DNA of 10,381 bases from JBJXHC01 sp046160825 (GCA_046160825.1 JBJXHC010000006.1:1-10381), one strand, 5' to 3'. Positions 1 to 7,592 are shown, counted from the stretch's first letter. The notes: generated by a model from the letters alone, not told the origin. Program-made: numbers and translations.

Positions 1-1
1 G

Positions 2-100
2 GCCGACCAGGCTGGAGGGATTGCCTGGTGGGCACACGCCGGTGGCTTTGTGGTTGGCGCATGTCTGCTGCCGTTCTTTCTGCTCTTCAAGCGATTGTGA
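2..100 (+). CDS. Rhomboid-family intramembrane serine protease, C-terminal end (partial)
   Basis: Frame 2 is open from the left edge to TGA at 98-100 and gives 32 residues. They contain GGIAWWAHAGGFVVG followed by a hydrophobic stretch and a short basic end (FKRL). In rhomboid proteases the last catalytic helix carries the histidine of the Ser-His dyad in an AHxGGxxxG context, and the WWAHAGGFVVG string matches this well, with His at fragment residue 12. The serine (GxSG) helix lies outside the window, so activity cannot be judged. The product would be an inner-membrane protein that cleaves transmembrane substrates. A promoter-like sequence begins just past its stop, so it is probably not in one operon with the protease that follows. 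The family call rests on a short piece. Confidence 0.72.
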   Translation, partial: ADQAGGIAWWAHAGGFVVGACLLPFFLLFKRL

Positions 101-102
101 CC

Positions 103-133
103 TTGCTTCTCGAATGAAACTCGCGTACTTTTA
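103..133 (+). promoter_or_regulatory. Candidate Bacteroidota-type promoter for the S8 protease gene
   Basis: TTG at 103-105, exactly 20 bases, then TACTTTTA at 126-133. This fits the Bacteroidota primary-sigma layout (-33 TTG, -7 TAnnTTTG) apart from the last base. Read as sigma-70 hexamers it is TTGCTT, 17 bases, TACTTT, which is weak. Transcription would start near 138-141 and leave a leader of about 95 bases. The leader holds a small GC hairpin (GCGGA 168-172, TCCGC 178-182). The same geometry recurs at 6042-6072. Confidence 0.35.
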
Positions 134-213
134 GTTGAAGTTCAGGTCGGTCGTTCTGGTCAATACAGCGGATCCCGTCCGCACGTATTTCCTTCCCACC
201 ACCAAAGTCACTT

Positions 214-224
214 GGAAAGAAAGG
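214..224 (+). promoter_or_regulatory. Ribosome binding site fixing the protease start at 234
   Basis: GGAAAGAAAGG ends nine bases before ATG 234. The reading frame is open further upstream to a TTG at 135, but that start would put 33 polar and basic residues ahead of the signal peptide. The purine-rich site and the signal peptide both favour 234. Confidence 0.55.
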
Positions 225-233
225 TTCAAACCC

Positions 234-3152
234 ATGCGCTTTATTGTTCACGTTGTCATATTGCTTGCTTGTACATGGAGCCAAGCCACTGCTGATGTTG
301 CAATACAGCTTCGCCAGGAGAATGTGAAAAAATCTCTACCCCTTGATGCTGTGCCGGGTGCGCAACTCAAGACACGGGAGAATAGTGAATACCTCAGCAA
401 CCGCATCATCGTCAAACTCATGCCGCATACTTCCATCAATGAAATCACCGCCGCATTACCAGAGCTTTCCATCGTCTCGGCTCGACAGATGTTTCCTGCG
501 GAGATGATTGATCGCAACTCCACCGATGTTGATCTCTCACGTTTCTATATCGTTTCGTATTCTTCTCCTCACGATGCGTTTTCGATTGCAGAGGAACTCT
601 CGGCATTCCCAACTATCCAATATGCGGAGCCGTCGTTCATTTATCCTCTCACAGTTGATCCATCGTTCACTCCCAACGATCCTTCGTACGGGAGTCAATA
701 CGGCCTCACAAAAATTCAGGCACCACAGGCGTGGGATATCACGCAGGGTGATACGAGCGTCGTCATCGGGATTGTAGATTCGGGTGTTGAAGTCAACCAT
801 CCCGATCTTGTGGGGAATATTTGGCAGAACCCCGGTGAGAACGGCCTCGACATTGGAGGGAATGATAAACGTGCGAATGGTACCGACGATGACGGCAACG
901 GTTTTGTGGATGATTGGCGCGGCTGGGACTTCGGTGGCGTAGACTATAACAACGTCGTGTCTGATAATAATCCGAGTCCTGTTGGTGCAAACACCGAACA
1001 TGGGACACACGTCGCCGGCATTGCCTCTGCCTCAACAAACAACAGCATCGGTGTTGCGGGCACCGGTTTTAAGTGCAAACTACTGGCGATCAAGACCTCC
1101 GCCGACAATGACACACGGGGTCCGGGAGGAACAGCGTACATTATCTCGGGCTACGAAGGGATCGCGTATGCCGCATTTATGGGTGCCGATGTTATGAACT
1201 GCAGCTGGGGCGGAAGTGGCGGTTCGCAGGCTGAACAGGAAATCATTAACTACGCGACACAACTCGGTACACTGGTTGTTGCCGCCGCCGGCAATGGAAA
1301 CACAAGCGCACTCCACTATCCGTCGGCATACGCGAACGTTATTTCCGTGGCAGCGACGAACTCTTCCGACATTCGTTCTTCATACTCCAATTACGGCACC
1401 ACGATCGATGTTTGCGCGCCGGGTGACGGAATTATGAGTACGATTTTTCCCGGAACGTATACCAATTTTTATTCAGGGACTTCAATGGCAAGTCCATTTG
1501 TCGCCGGCACTGCGGGACTCGTCAAGGCTTTCAATCCCGGATTCACCGCAACCCAGGTAGGAGAGAAGGTGCGGGTGACTGCTGAAAACATCGACGGCAT
1601 TAATCCATCGTTTGCAGGACAGCTTGGCAAAGGGCGCATCAACGCATTCCGTGCCTTGACAGTGAATCTTCCGGCAGTTCGTGCAAGAGCAATGGTTGTG
1701 CGTGACTCCGCCAACGGAAATAACAACGGCGTACCGGAACCAAGCGAGATCCTGGATCTCTATTTCACATTCCAGAATTATCTCTCACCAACAACGAACG
1801 CAAGCGCGACAATAACAACAACTGCATCCGGACTGACCATCACGAATGGGACAGTGAGCCTCGGCGCTCTTGGCACGTTGGATACTCTCCGTAACACATC
1901 AACGCCATATCGTATCCAACTCAGCCCGACCGTAACACCGGGTCTTGCCGCAACTGTCCGCCTTACCGTAACAGACGGGTCGTACTCTGATGTCCAGTTC
2001 TTCACGGTTGTCATCAATCCCACGTATCAATCGCACAATGCGAACGGCGTCAAGGTAACGATGACGAACAACGGACGGATCGGGTACAACGATTTTCCGA
2101 ACAACACGCAGGGACTTGGTTTCCGGTACGCGTTACCGGATACAAATCATTTGTTTGAGGGAGGATTGATCATCGGCACCTCGGCAACCAAGCTTGTCAA
2201 TAATATCAGGAACGCTGGTGGTACGCAGGATAATGATTTCCTTTCCCGTCAGATATATTCGCTGCAATCTCCGGGAGTGATTTCCAATCAGGACGGCTCC
2301 ACGGTGTTCAGTGATTCATCGGCTCCGTTAGCCAATCGCATTGGTATACGGGTGAACCAGTATTCCTACGTGTACTCCTCGCCAACGGATGAAGACTATA
2401 TCATCGTGAGATATGATATCAGAAACCTCACCGCTGCCGCCATCACAAATCTTCATATCGGTCAATTCTTCGATTGGGATGTTTTCAATTATGGTGCGAA
2501 CCGGACGGGATACGACGCAACGCGCAGTCTCGCGTATGCTTGGGATAATAGCAATGCTACACGGCCATACATTGGCATGCGCGCACTCGACAGCGCTGCG
2601 GGTGTTCGTGGACTGGTGAACACGACAGGAATCGTGCTTGACCGCGCAGCAAAATGGGGTTGGATAAGCGGCGGTACAGCCTCGGCGAGTGTGGGCCCGG
2701 CCGATATTCACAACGCTATCGGCTCCGGTCCTTTCAGTATTGCTTCGGCCACAACGCGAACCGTGGGGTTTGCACTTCTCGGTGGCAGCAATCTGGCCGA
2801 CCTTCAAGCAAACGCGGATGCAGCACGGCAAAAGTGGAATGAGATTTTGAGTACGGTGTCGGTTGGCGAAGACGGACAGGAATTGCCGGCGACATTTGCT
2901 TTGCAGCAGAATTATCCAAACCCATTCAATCCATCGACAATGATCAATTATCAATTAGCGACAAACGATGTTGTGTCTCTGAAAGTATATGACATCCTTG
3001 GCCGCGAAGTTGCGACTCTTATTGATGGAAAGCAGAATGCCGGCAACCACCGCGTGGAATTCAACGGAGGCAGACTGGGGAGCGGTGTGTATTTCTACCG
3101 CCTGATAGCCGGTGAGTTCACTGCGGTGAAGAAGATGATTCTCACGAAGTAG
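234..3152 (+). CDS. Secreted subtilisin-like serine protease (peptidase S8) with T9SS type A sorting domain
   Basis: The product has 972 residues. A signal peptide spans about 1-20 (ATA|D); LLAC at 10-13 could also be read as a lipobox. An I9/fervidolysin-like propeptide follows (about 55-140). The S8 domain (about 155-478) has the full triad: Asp182 in IVDSG, His256 in HGTHVAG, Ser417 in GTSMASP, with oxyanion Asn354 in AAAGNGN. An acidic DDDGNGFVDD loop at 218-227 is typical of fervidolysin-like enzymes and probably binds calcium. Residues 479-595 resemble a CARDB-like beta-sandwich. Residues 597-875 form a module I cannot assign. The tail from about 884 has NYPNPFNPS at 893-901 and ends in KKMILTK, the T9SS type A domain that directs passage through the outer membrane and is normally cleaved off. 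All catalytic residues are present, so it should be an active extracellular protease; the substrate is unknown. A hairpin follows 12 bases after the stop. Confidence 0.93.
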   Translation: MRFIVHVVILLACTWSQATADVAIQLRQENVKKSLPLDAVPGAQLKTRENSEYLSNRIIVKLMPHTSINEITAALPELSIVSARQMFPAEMIDRNSTDVDLSRFYIVSYSSPHDAFSIAEELSAFPTIQYAEPSFIYPLTVDPSFTPNDPSYGSQYGLTKIQAPQAWDITQGDTSVVIGIVDSGVEVNHPDLVGNIWQNPGENGLDIGGNDKRANGTDDDGNGFVDDWRGWDFGGVDYNNVVSDNNPSPVGANTEHGTHVAGIASASTNNSIGVAGTGFKCKLLAIKTSADNDTRGPGGTAYIISGYEGIAYAAFMGADVMNCSWGGSGGSQAEQEIINYATQLGTLVVAAAGNGNTSALHYPSAYANVISVAATNSSDIRSSYSNYGTTIDVCAPGDGIMSTIFPGTYTNFYSGTSMASPFVAGTAGLVKAFNPGFTATQVGEKVRVTAENIDGINPSFAGQLGKGRINAFRALTVNLPAVRARAMVVRDSANGNNNGVPEPSEILDLYFTFQNYLSPTTNASATITTTASGLTITNGTVSLGALGTLDTLRNTSTPYRIQLSPTVTPGLAATVRLTVTDGSYSDVQFFTVVINPTYQSHNANGVKVTMTNNGRIGYNDFPNNTQGLGFRYALPDTNHLFEGGLIIGTSATKLVNNIRNAGGTQDNDFLSRQIYSLQSPGVISNQDGSTVFSDSSAPLANRIGIRVNQYSYVYSSPTDEDYIIVRYDIRNLTAAAITNLHIGQFFDWDVFNYGANRTGYDATRSLAYAWDNSNATRPYIGMRALDSAAGVRGLVNTTGIVLDRAAKWGWISGGTASASVGPADIHNAIGSGPFSIASATTRTVGFALLGGSNLADLQANADAARQKWNEILSTVSVGEDGQELPATFALQQNYPNPFNPSTMINYQLATNDVVSLKVYDILGREVATLIDGKQNAGNHRVEFNGGRLGSGVYFYRLIAGEFTAVKKMILTK

Positions 3153-3164
3153 GAATCATTTTTT

Positions 3165-3203
3165 GGATCCCGCCTCTCTGGCAAATGCATAGGGGCGGGA
3201 TTC
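3165..3203 (+). terminator. Strong 13-bp hairpin after the protease gene (terminator or 3' stabiliser)
   Basis: GGATCCCGCCTCT (3165-3177) pairs with AGGGGCGGGATTC (3191-3203) around a 13-base loop. All 13 positions pair as + strand RNA if two G-U wobbles are allowed (3166-3202 and 3175-3193). On the - strand these become A-C mismatches, so the structure belongs to the + transcript. It starts 12 bases after the stop codon. The usual U-run after the stem is missing; six Ts lie just before the stem (3159-3164). It may therefore be a factor-dependent terminator, an RNA-stabilising 3' end or an attenuator rather than a standard intrinsic terminator. An ATG at 3185 lies in the loop, which argues against a start there. 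Confidence 0.5.
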
Positions 3204-3268
3204 TCAAAGTGACAGTGTGGTTAGAGACATTCCCCGTTTACGGTCAGGTTTTTTCCTCTCGGTCATCC

Positions 3269-4621
3269 ATGACAAAAACCTTCGGCTTGTTGATTTTCAC
3301 TTCGCTACTCCTCTCTCATCATTGCCTTGCCGAGCCTCCTCGCTGGCGACAAATTCCATCCACTGCCGGACGCTGGATCAACGCGCTCGACATCGTGCAA
3401 CGCAATCCGGACAGTATGTATGCAATAAGCGATATCGGTTTGCTGATAAGCACAAACGGTGGAGAGTATTGGGACACGGTGGCGGGAGGGAGGGGTATCA
3501 TCAGGGGATTAGAGAGCGGATTGAAGACTAGCCCGATGGATCCTCGTAGAATCTATGCGACCACCATAACTCAAGAGGGTGGCAGCAACGCTTTCAGGAT
3601 GTCAACTGATGGTGGCAGCTCCTGGCAGGTCATTGATCCCGGCAGCGGCCTTGGAATGGGGGCAGTGATTGAGATCGATCCCGTGAATCCTGCAACCGTT
3701 TATTTTGGCGTTGGGTACGGCTTCGGAGGGGCTTCAACAATATTGCGGACCACTGATGCAGGTACAACATGGTCATACAGGCCAACTCCGGACGAGATCG
3801 GGATCTATGGTCTTTCAATCGATCCAACAAACACGGGACGGTTGATTGCCGCTTATTCCCACGGGTTCTACAGGAGTGCCGACACGGGAGCAACATGGAC
3901 GGAAATGAACCTGGGGTATCCGGTAAGATCGGTAACGTATTGCGCTGTGCATCCCTTGACCGGAGCAATCTATGTGACTTGCTTGCCGTATCAATCCAAC
4001 CCGGGGGGAGTGTTCAAGTCCACGAATGACGGACTCACATGGCAGGAATTGAACGTAGGCATCGCTCCGGACAACCGTGATATTCGATGGATTAAAATCG
4101 ATCCAGCAAAGCCCGATGAAATGTACGTCGGTGCGTCAAATTCGGATTTCGGGGGAATGGTTCGATACAGTTCAAACTCAGGGCTGAGCTGGTCCACGTT
4201 GATAGAGGGTTTGCCTGCATATGGGTATAGTGGCGCGTTTGTTATTGACACGCTCCGTAGAAGAGCATTTACCGGTATCTGGACAGACGGTGATTCCATG
4301 GGGATTTATGTTCTTGATCTTGACACTGATGTCGCCGAACCATTGCAAAGGACACCAACTGAGAATCGGTTGTTTCAGAACTATCCGAATCCGTTCAATC
4401 CCACAACAGTCATAGCGTTCAGAGTGGGGAGTGGGGAATTCGTGTCGCTTAAGATCTATAGCATGTTGGGACAAGAGATTGCAACTCTCGTGAACGAAGT
4501 GAAGCGGCCCGGGTACTACACTGCTCAATTCGATGCATCACATCTACCAAGCGGTATGTATTTTTGTCGATTGCGGTCAGGCGACTATGTTACTTCCAGG
4601 AAATTATTGCTACTCCGATGA
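3269..4621 (+). CDS. Secreted Asp-box (BNR/sortilin-like) beta-propeller protein with T9SS sorting domain
   Basis: The product has 450 residues. The start is ATG 3269 because it gives a clean signal peptide (MTKTFGLLIFTSLLLS, cut after A21); the in-frame ATG 3185 sits in the preceding hairpin loop and would add 28 residues before it. I see no good ribosome binding site. Six Asp-box motifs (S/T-x-D/N-x-G-x-T/S-W) lie at about residues 61, 112, 161, 203, 251 and 301, spaced 42-51 residues, as in sortilin/VPS10 and BNR propellers. Asp-boxes are structural turns and do not show catalysis; no sialidase arginine triad was identified. The tail from about 365 has NYPNPFNP at 371-378 and ends in basic-hydrophobic RKLLLLR, a T9SS type A domain. 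Cysteine in MYFCRL replaces the usual tyrosine. Likely role: an extracellular binding or scaffold protein, or a glycan-active enzyme. Its last four bases overlap the next start. Confidence 0.85.
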   Translation: MTKTFGLLIFTSLLLSHHCLAEPPRWRQIPSTAGRWINALDIVQRNPDSMYAISDIGLLISTNGGEYWDTVAGGRGIIRGLESGLKTSPMDPRRIYATTITQEGGSNAFRMSTDGGSSWQVIDPGSGLGMGAVIEIDPVNPATVYFGVGYGFGGASTILRTTDAGTTWSYRPTPDEIGIYGLSIDPTNTGRLIAAYSHGFYRSADTGATWTEMNLGYPVRSVTYCAVHPLTGAIYVTCLPYQSNPGGVFKSTNDGLTWQELNVGIAPDNRDIRWIKIDPAKPDEMYVGASNSDFGGMVRYSSNSGLSWSTLIEGLPAYGYSGAFVIDTLRRRAFTGIWTDGDSMGIYVLDLDTDVAEPLQRTPTENRLFQNYPNPFNPTTVIAFRVGSGEFVSLKIYSMLGQEIATLVNEVKRPGYYTAQFDASHLPSGMYFCRLRSGDYVTSRKLLLLR

Positions 4622-5958
4622 TCCCGATGAAATCAACTCTACTCAAGTCTATGAAGCATCCAACATTGCTTCTCCTTCTCGGTGTGTTCTCTTGCGAGAC
4701 CACTGAACCGCCACCGCCAATCGCCACGCAGATACAGCTTCGTGCGATAGATGCCTCCTGCACGGAGGCTTGGCTTGAGATAAGTCTCCCTGACGGGATT
4801 CAACCTGGTTCAGTCTCTCTTCGTAGAGATACACACCTTGTCCTTTCTACTACACTCGTTGCCGCCGAGACAATCGTCGTGGACGAAGGACTCCTGCCGA
4901 ATCGCTCCTATACTTACACAAGCACGAGGCCGACGGGTTCATACAATGAACAGGCAGAGACAGCTCTACTAACACTTGATACTACAAACCATGATTTTCT
5001 TTGGCAGACAGATACCCTCGGCGACGGGAGTAGTGTTTTGTATGACATTGCCATCGTCAACGACACATTGGCCTATGCGGTAGGGGAAATGTTCTTGAGG
5101 GATTCAACAGGACAGTTGGACCCGGTATACTACAACCTTGCCAAATGGAATGGACAACAATGGAATTTCATACGAATAAAATCAAATTGCCGTCTGTATT
5201 TTCCGAATTGCGGACCTGAGACATTGGCGATTGCATCCGGCCGGGCCATTTTCTCTTTCGGGCCGGATGATATTTGGTTAGCCGCTGGCGGTATTCATCA
5301 TTTTGATGGTACGCGTTGGACAGAGCACAAAGTAGTTGTGGAAGTCGGGCAGTCAAACAAAATATGGGGGAGCTCATCTTCCAACCTCTGGGTTGTCGGA
5401 AACAACGGACTCATCGTGTACTACAATGGCAACAACTGGCAACGTCTGGAAAGTGGGACGACGCTGGATGTCCGTGATATTTATGGAGCGACAGATTCTG
5501 GAGGTCAGGTTCAAATACTCGCCCTTGCATCCACATTTACTGTCCAAACTCAGGAGAGCAGTATACTCAAGGTAACGGTGAACTCAGCTACTGGAATTGA
5601 CAACTCAGGTTTATCTCCTGATATGGCAGGTATCTGGTATGTACCAGGCAGAAAATACTACGCTGTAGGTGCCGGGGTCCATACAAAACGCTTCTTAAGC
5701 GATTCTCTTTGGTTTCGCTATCCTCCGGGTGTGATAACAAGCTTTGCGTCCGGTGGAATCCGCGGAAGTGACCTCAATAATATCTTTGCTGTTGGGTCAT
5801 TTCATGAGGTAGTGCATTTCAACGGTGTGTCGTGGCACAGTTACTTCCCGGCTGAACCAAGCGCATATAGTGACATCAGTATCTACGGAAACACGGTGAT
5901 GATCGCTGGTCATCTCGGGGCTTATCGAGGACTAGTAATGCGCGGCTACAGACAATAG
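4618..5958 (+). CDS. Lipoprotein with FNIII-like domain and WxVGxxG/NGxxW propeller repeats, function unknown
   Basis: The product has 446 residues from ATG 4618. This start forms ATGA with the upstream stop and has AGGAAA at 4598-4603; ATG 4627 and 4651 are in-frame alternatives that keep the lipoprotein signal. The hydrophobic stretch LLLLLGVFSC puts the lipid-modified cysteine at residue 26, followed by a Pro-rich linker (EPPPPIA). Residues about 33-115 look like a fibronectin type III-type sandwich. The rest holds repeats pairing a W/FxVG strand with an NGxxW strand: around 160-190 (AYAVGE then KWNGQQW), 217-235 (DDIWLAAGG then FDGTRW), 256-275 (NLWVVGNNG then YNGNNW) and 387-407 (NIFAVGS then FNGVSW), implying a beta-propeller. 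I recall homologues in Ignavibacteria labelled glucosyltransferase, but nothing here supports an enzyme. Translational coupling to the Asp-box gene suggests the two products work together on the cell surface. Confidence 0.75.
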   Translation: MIPMKSTLLKSMKHPTLLLLLGVFSCETTEPPPPIATQIQLRAIDASCTEAWLEISLPDGIQPGSVSLRRDTHLVLSTTLVAAETIVVDEGLLPNRSYTYTSTRPTGSYNEQAETALLTLDTTNHDFLWQTDTLGDGSSVLYDIAIVNDTLAYAVGEMFLRDSTGQLDPVYYNLAKWNGQQWNFIRIKSNCRLYFPNCGPETLAIASGRAIFSFGPDDIWLAAGGIHHFDGTRWTEHKVVVEVGQSNKIWGSSSSNLWVVGNNGLIVYYNGNNWQRLESGTTLDVRDIYGATDSGGQVQILALASTFTVQTQESSILKVTVNSATGIDNSGLSPDMAGIWYVPGRKYYAVGAGVHTKRFLSDSLWFRYPPGVITSFASGGIRGSDLNNIFAVGSFHEVVHFNGVSWHSYFPAEPSAYSDISIYGNTVMIAGHLGAYRGLVMRGYRQ

Positions 5959-6004
5959 AACCAGTCTCAAAGGCTGCAAGAAAACATGACTTGATTGCAA
6001 TACG

Positions 6005-6030
6005 CCATGCGGTTCATGGGTTTCTCTTTT
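6005..6030 (+). terminator. Weak hairpin plus T-rich tract after the FNIII lipoprotein gene
   Basis: CCATG (6005-6009) and CATGG (6015-6019) form a 5-bp stem with a 5-base loop, followed by the T-rich tract TTTCTCTTTT (6021-6030). It lies about 47 bases after the stop at 5958 and just before the promoter at 6042, where a terminator between two units would be expected. The stem is short, so the call is weak. Confidence 0.3.
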
Positions 6031-6041
6031 AGCATGTGAAG

Positions 6042-6072
6042 TTGACTACCACAGGCGTTGTTTGTACATTTT
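6042..6072 (+). promoter_or_regulatory. Candidate promoter for the cytochrome/propeller operon
   Basis: TTGACT (6042-6047), 17 bases, TACATT (6065-6070) matches sigma-70 boxes at 5/6 and 4/6. The same bases fit the Bacteroidota pattern: TTG, 20 bases, TACATTTT for TAnnTTTG. Transcription would start near 6078-6080, leaving a leader of about 20 bases before ATG 6100. The open frame runs upstream to a TTG at 6058, but that lies inside the promoter and so is unlikely to be the start. Confidence 0.5.
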
Positions 6073-6099
6073 CATCAGAAATCGCCTGAGGTCGTTGTT

Positions 6100-7590
6100 A
6101 TGAAATCCATTGTTTCCATTGTTCTTGCTGGCTTGGCCATCGTGGGATGCATCGAGCCCAATCAGGTCATTGAGCCTCAGCAGAACACCAGTCTTCCTCC
6201 GTCCGCTGTTTTTTCAATACGGGTCAAGCCCATTCTCGATCAGAATTGCGGTGGATCGAGCTGTCATGGCGGCGGGCCGCGAGGTTTTGCTGGAGGTCTT
6301 GATCTTACCTCGTATCAGGGGATGATGCGTGGATCGAAGTACGGGCCCGTGGTGATCTCCGGCAGCTCTTATATGAGCCACATCATTCAAACGATCAACC
6401 AGTCCGATACGACAATCAGTCCGCTTTCAAGCGTAACGATGCCTGCAAGCCGTGATCCAATTCTGGAACGAGACGTCAGGATAATTGCAGACTGGATTTC
6501 CGCCGGGGCTAGGGACGACAATGGTGAACTTCCATTTCCTGAACCACGACCGCTCGGCAAGGTCTTTTTCTCCTCGCAGTACACTGACCTCGTTGGCGTC
6601 ATTGATATTCAAACCGGATTGGTCACTCGCTACGTTCAGGTTGGTCACCCTCTGCCTCTTAATCAACCCCCTCAGTCGCCACATAATGTCCAGGTTGACG
6701 ACCAGGGCAAATACTACTACGTCACGATGATCACCGGCAATACGCTCAAGAAATATGATGCTGTTACGAACCAACTGGTGGGGGAAGTGGCTGTTGGTCT
6801 ATCTCCTGCACATGTCGTTATCACGCAGGACGGCAGCAAGGCGTACGTCACAAACTTCAATGACGGTGTGGGACAGGTTTTTGTGATTGCAACAGCGACT
6901 ATGACGGTGCAGAAAATTATCACACATCCGCTCATGAGAAAAACACACGGCGCACGACTCTCGCATGACGGCACCTACCTGTACGTTGGAAACAATGTCG
7001 GTGATCTGCTCTCGATCATCCGTACGGCAAATGATTCGGTGGTGGCCAACCTTCACGTCGCTACCGGACTTCCATCTCCGGGTTCTTTTGTGTACAAGCC
7101 ATACCAGATTGCCGTACGTAACGATGATCAGTTTATTTATGTCACATGTCAAGGGCCGATTGCGCCGGCTAATACGGGAATGCTCAGTGTGTTCAGGAGA
7201 GATGGGGATACGTTTTCATTCGTGAAGCTTTTGCCGGTCGGGAGGAATCCTCTGCAATGCGAGGTAACGCGCGATATGCGATTTGTTTACGTCTGCAATC
7301 AAGCATCGGGTAGCGTGACAGTTATTTCTGCTGACTCCAATGAGGTCTATACGACCATTGATAGTGTTGGGAAGCAACCTCACGGAATCGACATTACAGA
7401 GGATAGTCGAACAGTCTACGTGACGTGCGAGAACATCGTCGGAGGCGATCCTCCGCATCACCCAATCAGCGGAAGCCGGGATCCGGGTTTCGTTGCGATC
7501 ATTGATGTGAATAGCAATCGTGTCATCAGGAGAATTGAAGTGGGTGGATTTGCCGCGGGCGTGTCTGTGTCTCCGGGAAAGGGGAATTGA
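6100..7590 (+). CDS. Lipoprotein: cytochrome c-like domain (CX4CH) fused to seven-bladed YVTN beta-propeller
   Basis: The product has 496 residues. The lipobox IVGC puts the acylated cysteine at 17. Residues about 35-145 form a small cytochrome c-like domain of the kind placed near planctomycete-type PSCyt domains: C50-GGSS-C55-H56-GG is the heme-attachment site, with four residues between the cysteines instead of two; Met114 in TMPAS is the likely distal ligand, and the closing helix is IADWISAGA. Residues 153-496 are a YVTN-type propeller, with YVT/YVG strands such as KAYVTNFN, YLYVGNN, FVYVCNQ and TVYVTCEN about every 45-50 residues. Histidines recur at the strand entry of four blades (H195, H238, H283, H428). 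It would sit in the periplasm or on the outer membrane with covalent heme; electron partner and substrate are unknown. The gene leads a tight operon, with only two bases to the next start. A heme-less homologue is possible if CX4CH is not recognised by the cytochrome maturation system. Confidence 0.82.
   Translation: MKSIVSIVLAGLAIVGCIEPNQVIEPQQNTSLPPSAVFSIRVKPILDQNCGGSSCHGGGPRGFAGGLDLTSYQGMMRGSKYGPVVISGSSYMSHIIQTINQSDTTISPLSSVTMPASRDPILERDVRIIADWISAGARDDNGELPFPEPRPLGKVFFSSQYTDLVGVIDIQTGLVTRYVQVGHPLPLNQPPQSPHNVQVDDQGKYYYVTMITGNTLKKYDAVTNQLVGEVAVGLSPAHVVITQDGSKAYVTNFNDGVGQVFVIATATMTVQKIITHPLMRKTHGARLSHDGTYLYVGNNVGDLLSIIRTANDSVVANLHVATGLPSPGSFVYKPYQIAVRNDDQFIYVTCQGPIAPANTGMLSVFRRDGDTFSFVKLLPVGRNPLQCEVTRDMRFVYVCNQASGSVTVISADSNEVYTTIDSVGKQPHGIDITEDSRTVYVTCENIVGGDPPHHPISGSRDPGFVAIIDVNSNRVIRRIEVGGFAAGVSVSPGKGN
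7578..7584 (+). promoter_or_regulatory. Ribosome binding site for the RskA-like lipoprotein, inside the upstream gene
   Basis: AAAGGGG lies eight bases before ATG 7593 and within the last codons of the cytochrome/propeller gene. It favours ATG 7593 over the in-frame TTG at 7587, which overlaps the upstream stop, and points to coupled translation. Confidence 0.55.
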
Positions 7591-7592
7591 AG

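Noticed and set aside
168..182. Small hairpin GCGGA/TCCGC in the protease leader, considered as a rhomboid terminator or riboswitch
   Set aside because: A 5-bp stem with no clear T-run and no wider conserved fold is too weak to call.
537..1010. Antisense open frame of 157 codons opposite the S8 catalytic domain
   Set aside because: It overlaps the triad-bearing domain and its translation has the repetitive Arg/Ile composition of a frame shadow.
2328..2954. Antisense open frame of 208 codons opposite the 3' half of the protease gene
   Set aside because: It is Cys/Arg/His-rich with no recognisable domain and overlaps the conserved T9SS tail region on the other strand.
3269..4300. Sialidase reading of the Asp-box protein
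   Set aside because: Asp-boxes alone are structural. No arginine triad, RIP motif or nucleophile Tyr/Glu pair was found, so an enzyme name is not supported.
5959..6099. Possible small gene or RNA gene in the gap between the two units
   Set aside because: Only a weak hairpin and the promoter are visible; there is no frame with a start and ribosome site.
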